DNA from: CAZYQW01 sp964649825
Lineage (GTDB): Bacteria > Planctomycetota > B15-G4 > JADJEK01
Assembly (NCBI GenBank): GCA_964649825.1
Contig: CAZYQW010000067.1
Coordinates: 18,178-82,177 of the forward strand
Direction of reading: 5' to 3'
DNA length: 64,000 nt
Numbering within the stretch: position 1 is the stretch's first letter; each line of letters opens with the position of its first letter. Below, piece by piece: positions 62,958 to 64,000 of the stretch. The translations under genes were made by a program, and so were the position numbers. The notes under the pieces were generated by a model. The model worked only from the letters and a program-made list of their open reading frames with translations. It did no database searches and had not been told where the DNA came from.

Positions 62958-63809
62958 ATGGTCAACGACTCGCCTTTCCTCGTCGATCTCGGCCGTCGGG
63001 TCCGCGCGGCGCGGGCCGCACGCGGTTTCACGCTCGCCGACCTCGCGGTCCGCTCCGGTGTCTCGCCTCGCTTCCTGTCCGACCTCGAGGCGGGGCGCGG
63101 CAACATCTCGGTCGTTCGACTCTCCGCCGTGGCGAGGGCGCTCGGGGTGCGGATCGATCGACTCCTCGCGCCGGCAGACCGCGTCGAGCCGGATCGCGTC
63201 CGCATCGAGATCGACCTCGAGCTCGATCGAGTCCCGGCCGAGGACGCCCGCGCGATCCTGCGTTGGCTGCGCGAGCGAAACGCACCGGCCCCGTCGGCCG
63301 AGAAGATCGTCCTCGTCGGCCTGCGCGGCGCGGGGAAGACGACCATCGGTCAGGCGGTGGCCGCAGCGCTCGGGGTGCCGTTCGTCGAGCTCGACCAGCG
63401 GATCGAGCAGCTCGCCGGGATGCGTCTCTCCGACATCTTCAGCATCCACGGCGAGCCGTACTATCGACGGCTCGAGCGCGAGGCGATCGAGCGCGTCGCG
63501 GCCGAGCCGGGCCGCGCGGTCGTGGCGACGGGCGGCGGCGTCGTGAACGAGCCGGACACGTGGTCGATGGTGCGCAGCGTCTGTCGCACCGTCTGGCTCG
63601 AGGCGTCGCCCGACGATCATTGGAAGCGCGTCATCGCGCAGGGCGACGAACGGCCGATGGAAGGGAACCCTCAGGCGATGCTCGAGCTCCGCGCGTTGCT
63701 CACGCGCCGATCGCCGCTCTACGCGCTCGCGCATCACCGCGTGCACACGAGCCGGGTCGGATTGGAGGGCGCGGTTCGTTCGGTGATCGAGGTCGTCGCG
63801 GTGCGGTAG
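62958..63809 (+). CDS. boxR: BoxR/BzdR-family transcriptional regulator (HTH plus shikimate-kinase-like domain)
   Basis: This 283-residue two-domain regulator has an N-terminal XRE helix-turn-helix at about 8-65 (LADLAVRSGVSPRFLSDLEA). It is linked to a shikimate-kinase-like domain at about 112-275, with P-loop VGLRGAGKTTIG, VELDQRIEQLAG and ATGGGVVNEPDTW. In BzdR/BoxR this domain binds benzoyl-CoA and relieves repression. Divergent placement next to boxC, with paired direct repeats between, supports this. ATG 62958 is 5 bases after the second repeat, so autoregulation is likely. No strong ribosome-binding site is seen. Confidence 0.9.
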   Translation: MVNDSPFLVDLGRRVRAARAARGFTLADLAVRSGVSPRFLSDLEAGRGNISVVRLSAVARALGVRIDRLLAPADRVEPDRVRIEIDLELDRVPAEDARAILRWLRERNAPAPSAEKIVLVGLRGAGKTTIGQAVAAALGVPFVELDQRIEQLAGMRLSDIFSIHGEPYYRRLEREAIERVAAEPGRAVVATGGGVVNEPDTWSMVRSVCRTVWLEASPDDHWKRVIAQGDERPMEGNPQAMLELRALLTRRSPLYALAHHRVHTSRVGLEGAVRSVIEVVAVR

Positions 63810-64000
63810 GAGGGTGTGCGAGTACGCGCGTGAGACGGCTGGAGTGCTGATTGCGGGGTCGGGCGGGCGGAGCGGGTCGATCGGGCCGCGTTCGCTCGGA
63901 CAGTCCTCGCTCGGGGTGCGGGCGAAGGGGTTGCGTTGGGGAGCTTTGGTTGGGGGATGCGTGGGCGGCTCGCTGCGAAACTCGCTCGGCGCGGCCCGAT

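Noticed and set aside
63810..64000. Possible gene after boxR
   Set aside because: No start with a plausible protein was seen before the window ends.

Overview
The window is very GC-rich DNA (judged by eye, not computed) from a large-genomed environmental bacterium, most likely a Planctomycetota lineage. The evidence is indirect. It has a Ser/Thr kinase with a long TPR tail, an orphan fragment of a second TPR-kinase tail of planctomycete type, FG-GAP secreted proteins with the characteristic C-terminal domain, a tandem-BMC shell protein, and many secreted beta-helix, sulfatase and SGNH proteins. No rRNA, tRNA, CRISPR array or intact insertion sequence was seen.

Layout. 1-20.9 kb is housekeeping and signalling: a truncated aminotransferase, a gamma-glutamyltransferase, a membrane spermidine-synthase-like protein, an ankyrin protein, a hybrid histidine kinase, a secreted beta-helix protein, a tail-anchored/coiled-coil gene pair, an SDR next to a lone BMC-T shell protein, a Ser/Thr kinase, and an SGNH hydrolase-sulfatase pair.

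20.9-39.1 kb is an accessory copper/redox island. Nearly all of 21.4-31.1 kb is one minus-strand run with four-base overlaps. It encodes a multicopper oxidase, a TolC-like lipoprotein, a DUF1622 membrane protein, a Met/His-rich lipoprotein, a heptaheme cytochrome c, a membrane cytochrome b-like protein, an unusual fusion (periplasmic Met-rich/LTxxQ segment, membrane anchor, FAD/NAD reductase, 2Fe-2S ferredoxin), a small CBM48 protein, a Met-rich LTxxQ protein and metal-binding small proteins. I infer a chain carrying electrons from cytosolic NAD(P)H across the membrane to periplasmic hemes and copper. Beside it lie a second multicopper oxidase and a divergent galactose/glyoxal-oxidase-like copper radical oxidase with all recognisable cofactor residues. 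Decayed pieces of two further copies lie at 21.0 and 37.6 kb. The stretch 37.4-39.1 kb holds several gene remnants.

39.2-53.2 kb carries a beta-helix/PHP-phosphoesterase fusion, an FTCD-type histidine-degradation enzyme coupled to an Nramp-like transporter, an FG-GAP/LamG secreted protein with a long hairpin at its stop codon, a zinc-ribbon XRE regulator with a CPXCG protein, a radical SAM-epimerase pair, a HEAT-repeat protein and a possible PfkB-like kinase. A decayed molybdopterin oxidoreductase (MsrP/sulfite-oxidase type) sits at 53.5-53.8 kb.

54-63.8 kb has the homodimeric pyruvate dehydrogenase E1, MoeA, and an aerobic benzoyl-CoA (box) cluster: boxD-type dehydrogenase, boxB, boxC and the divergent HTH-shikimate-kinase-like regulator boxR. 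Two matching 13-bp direct repeats lie between boxC and boxR. The boxA reductase and benzoate-CoA ligase are not in the window.
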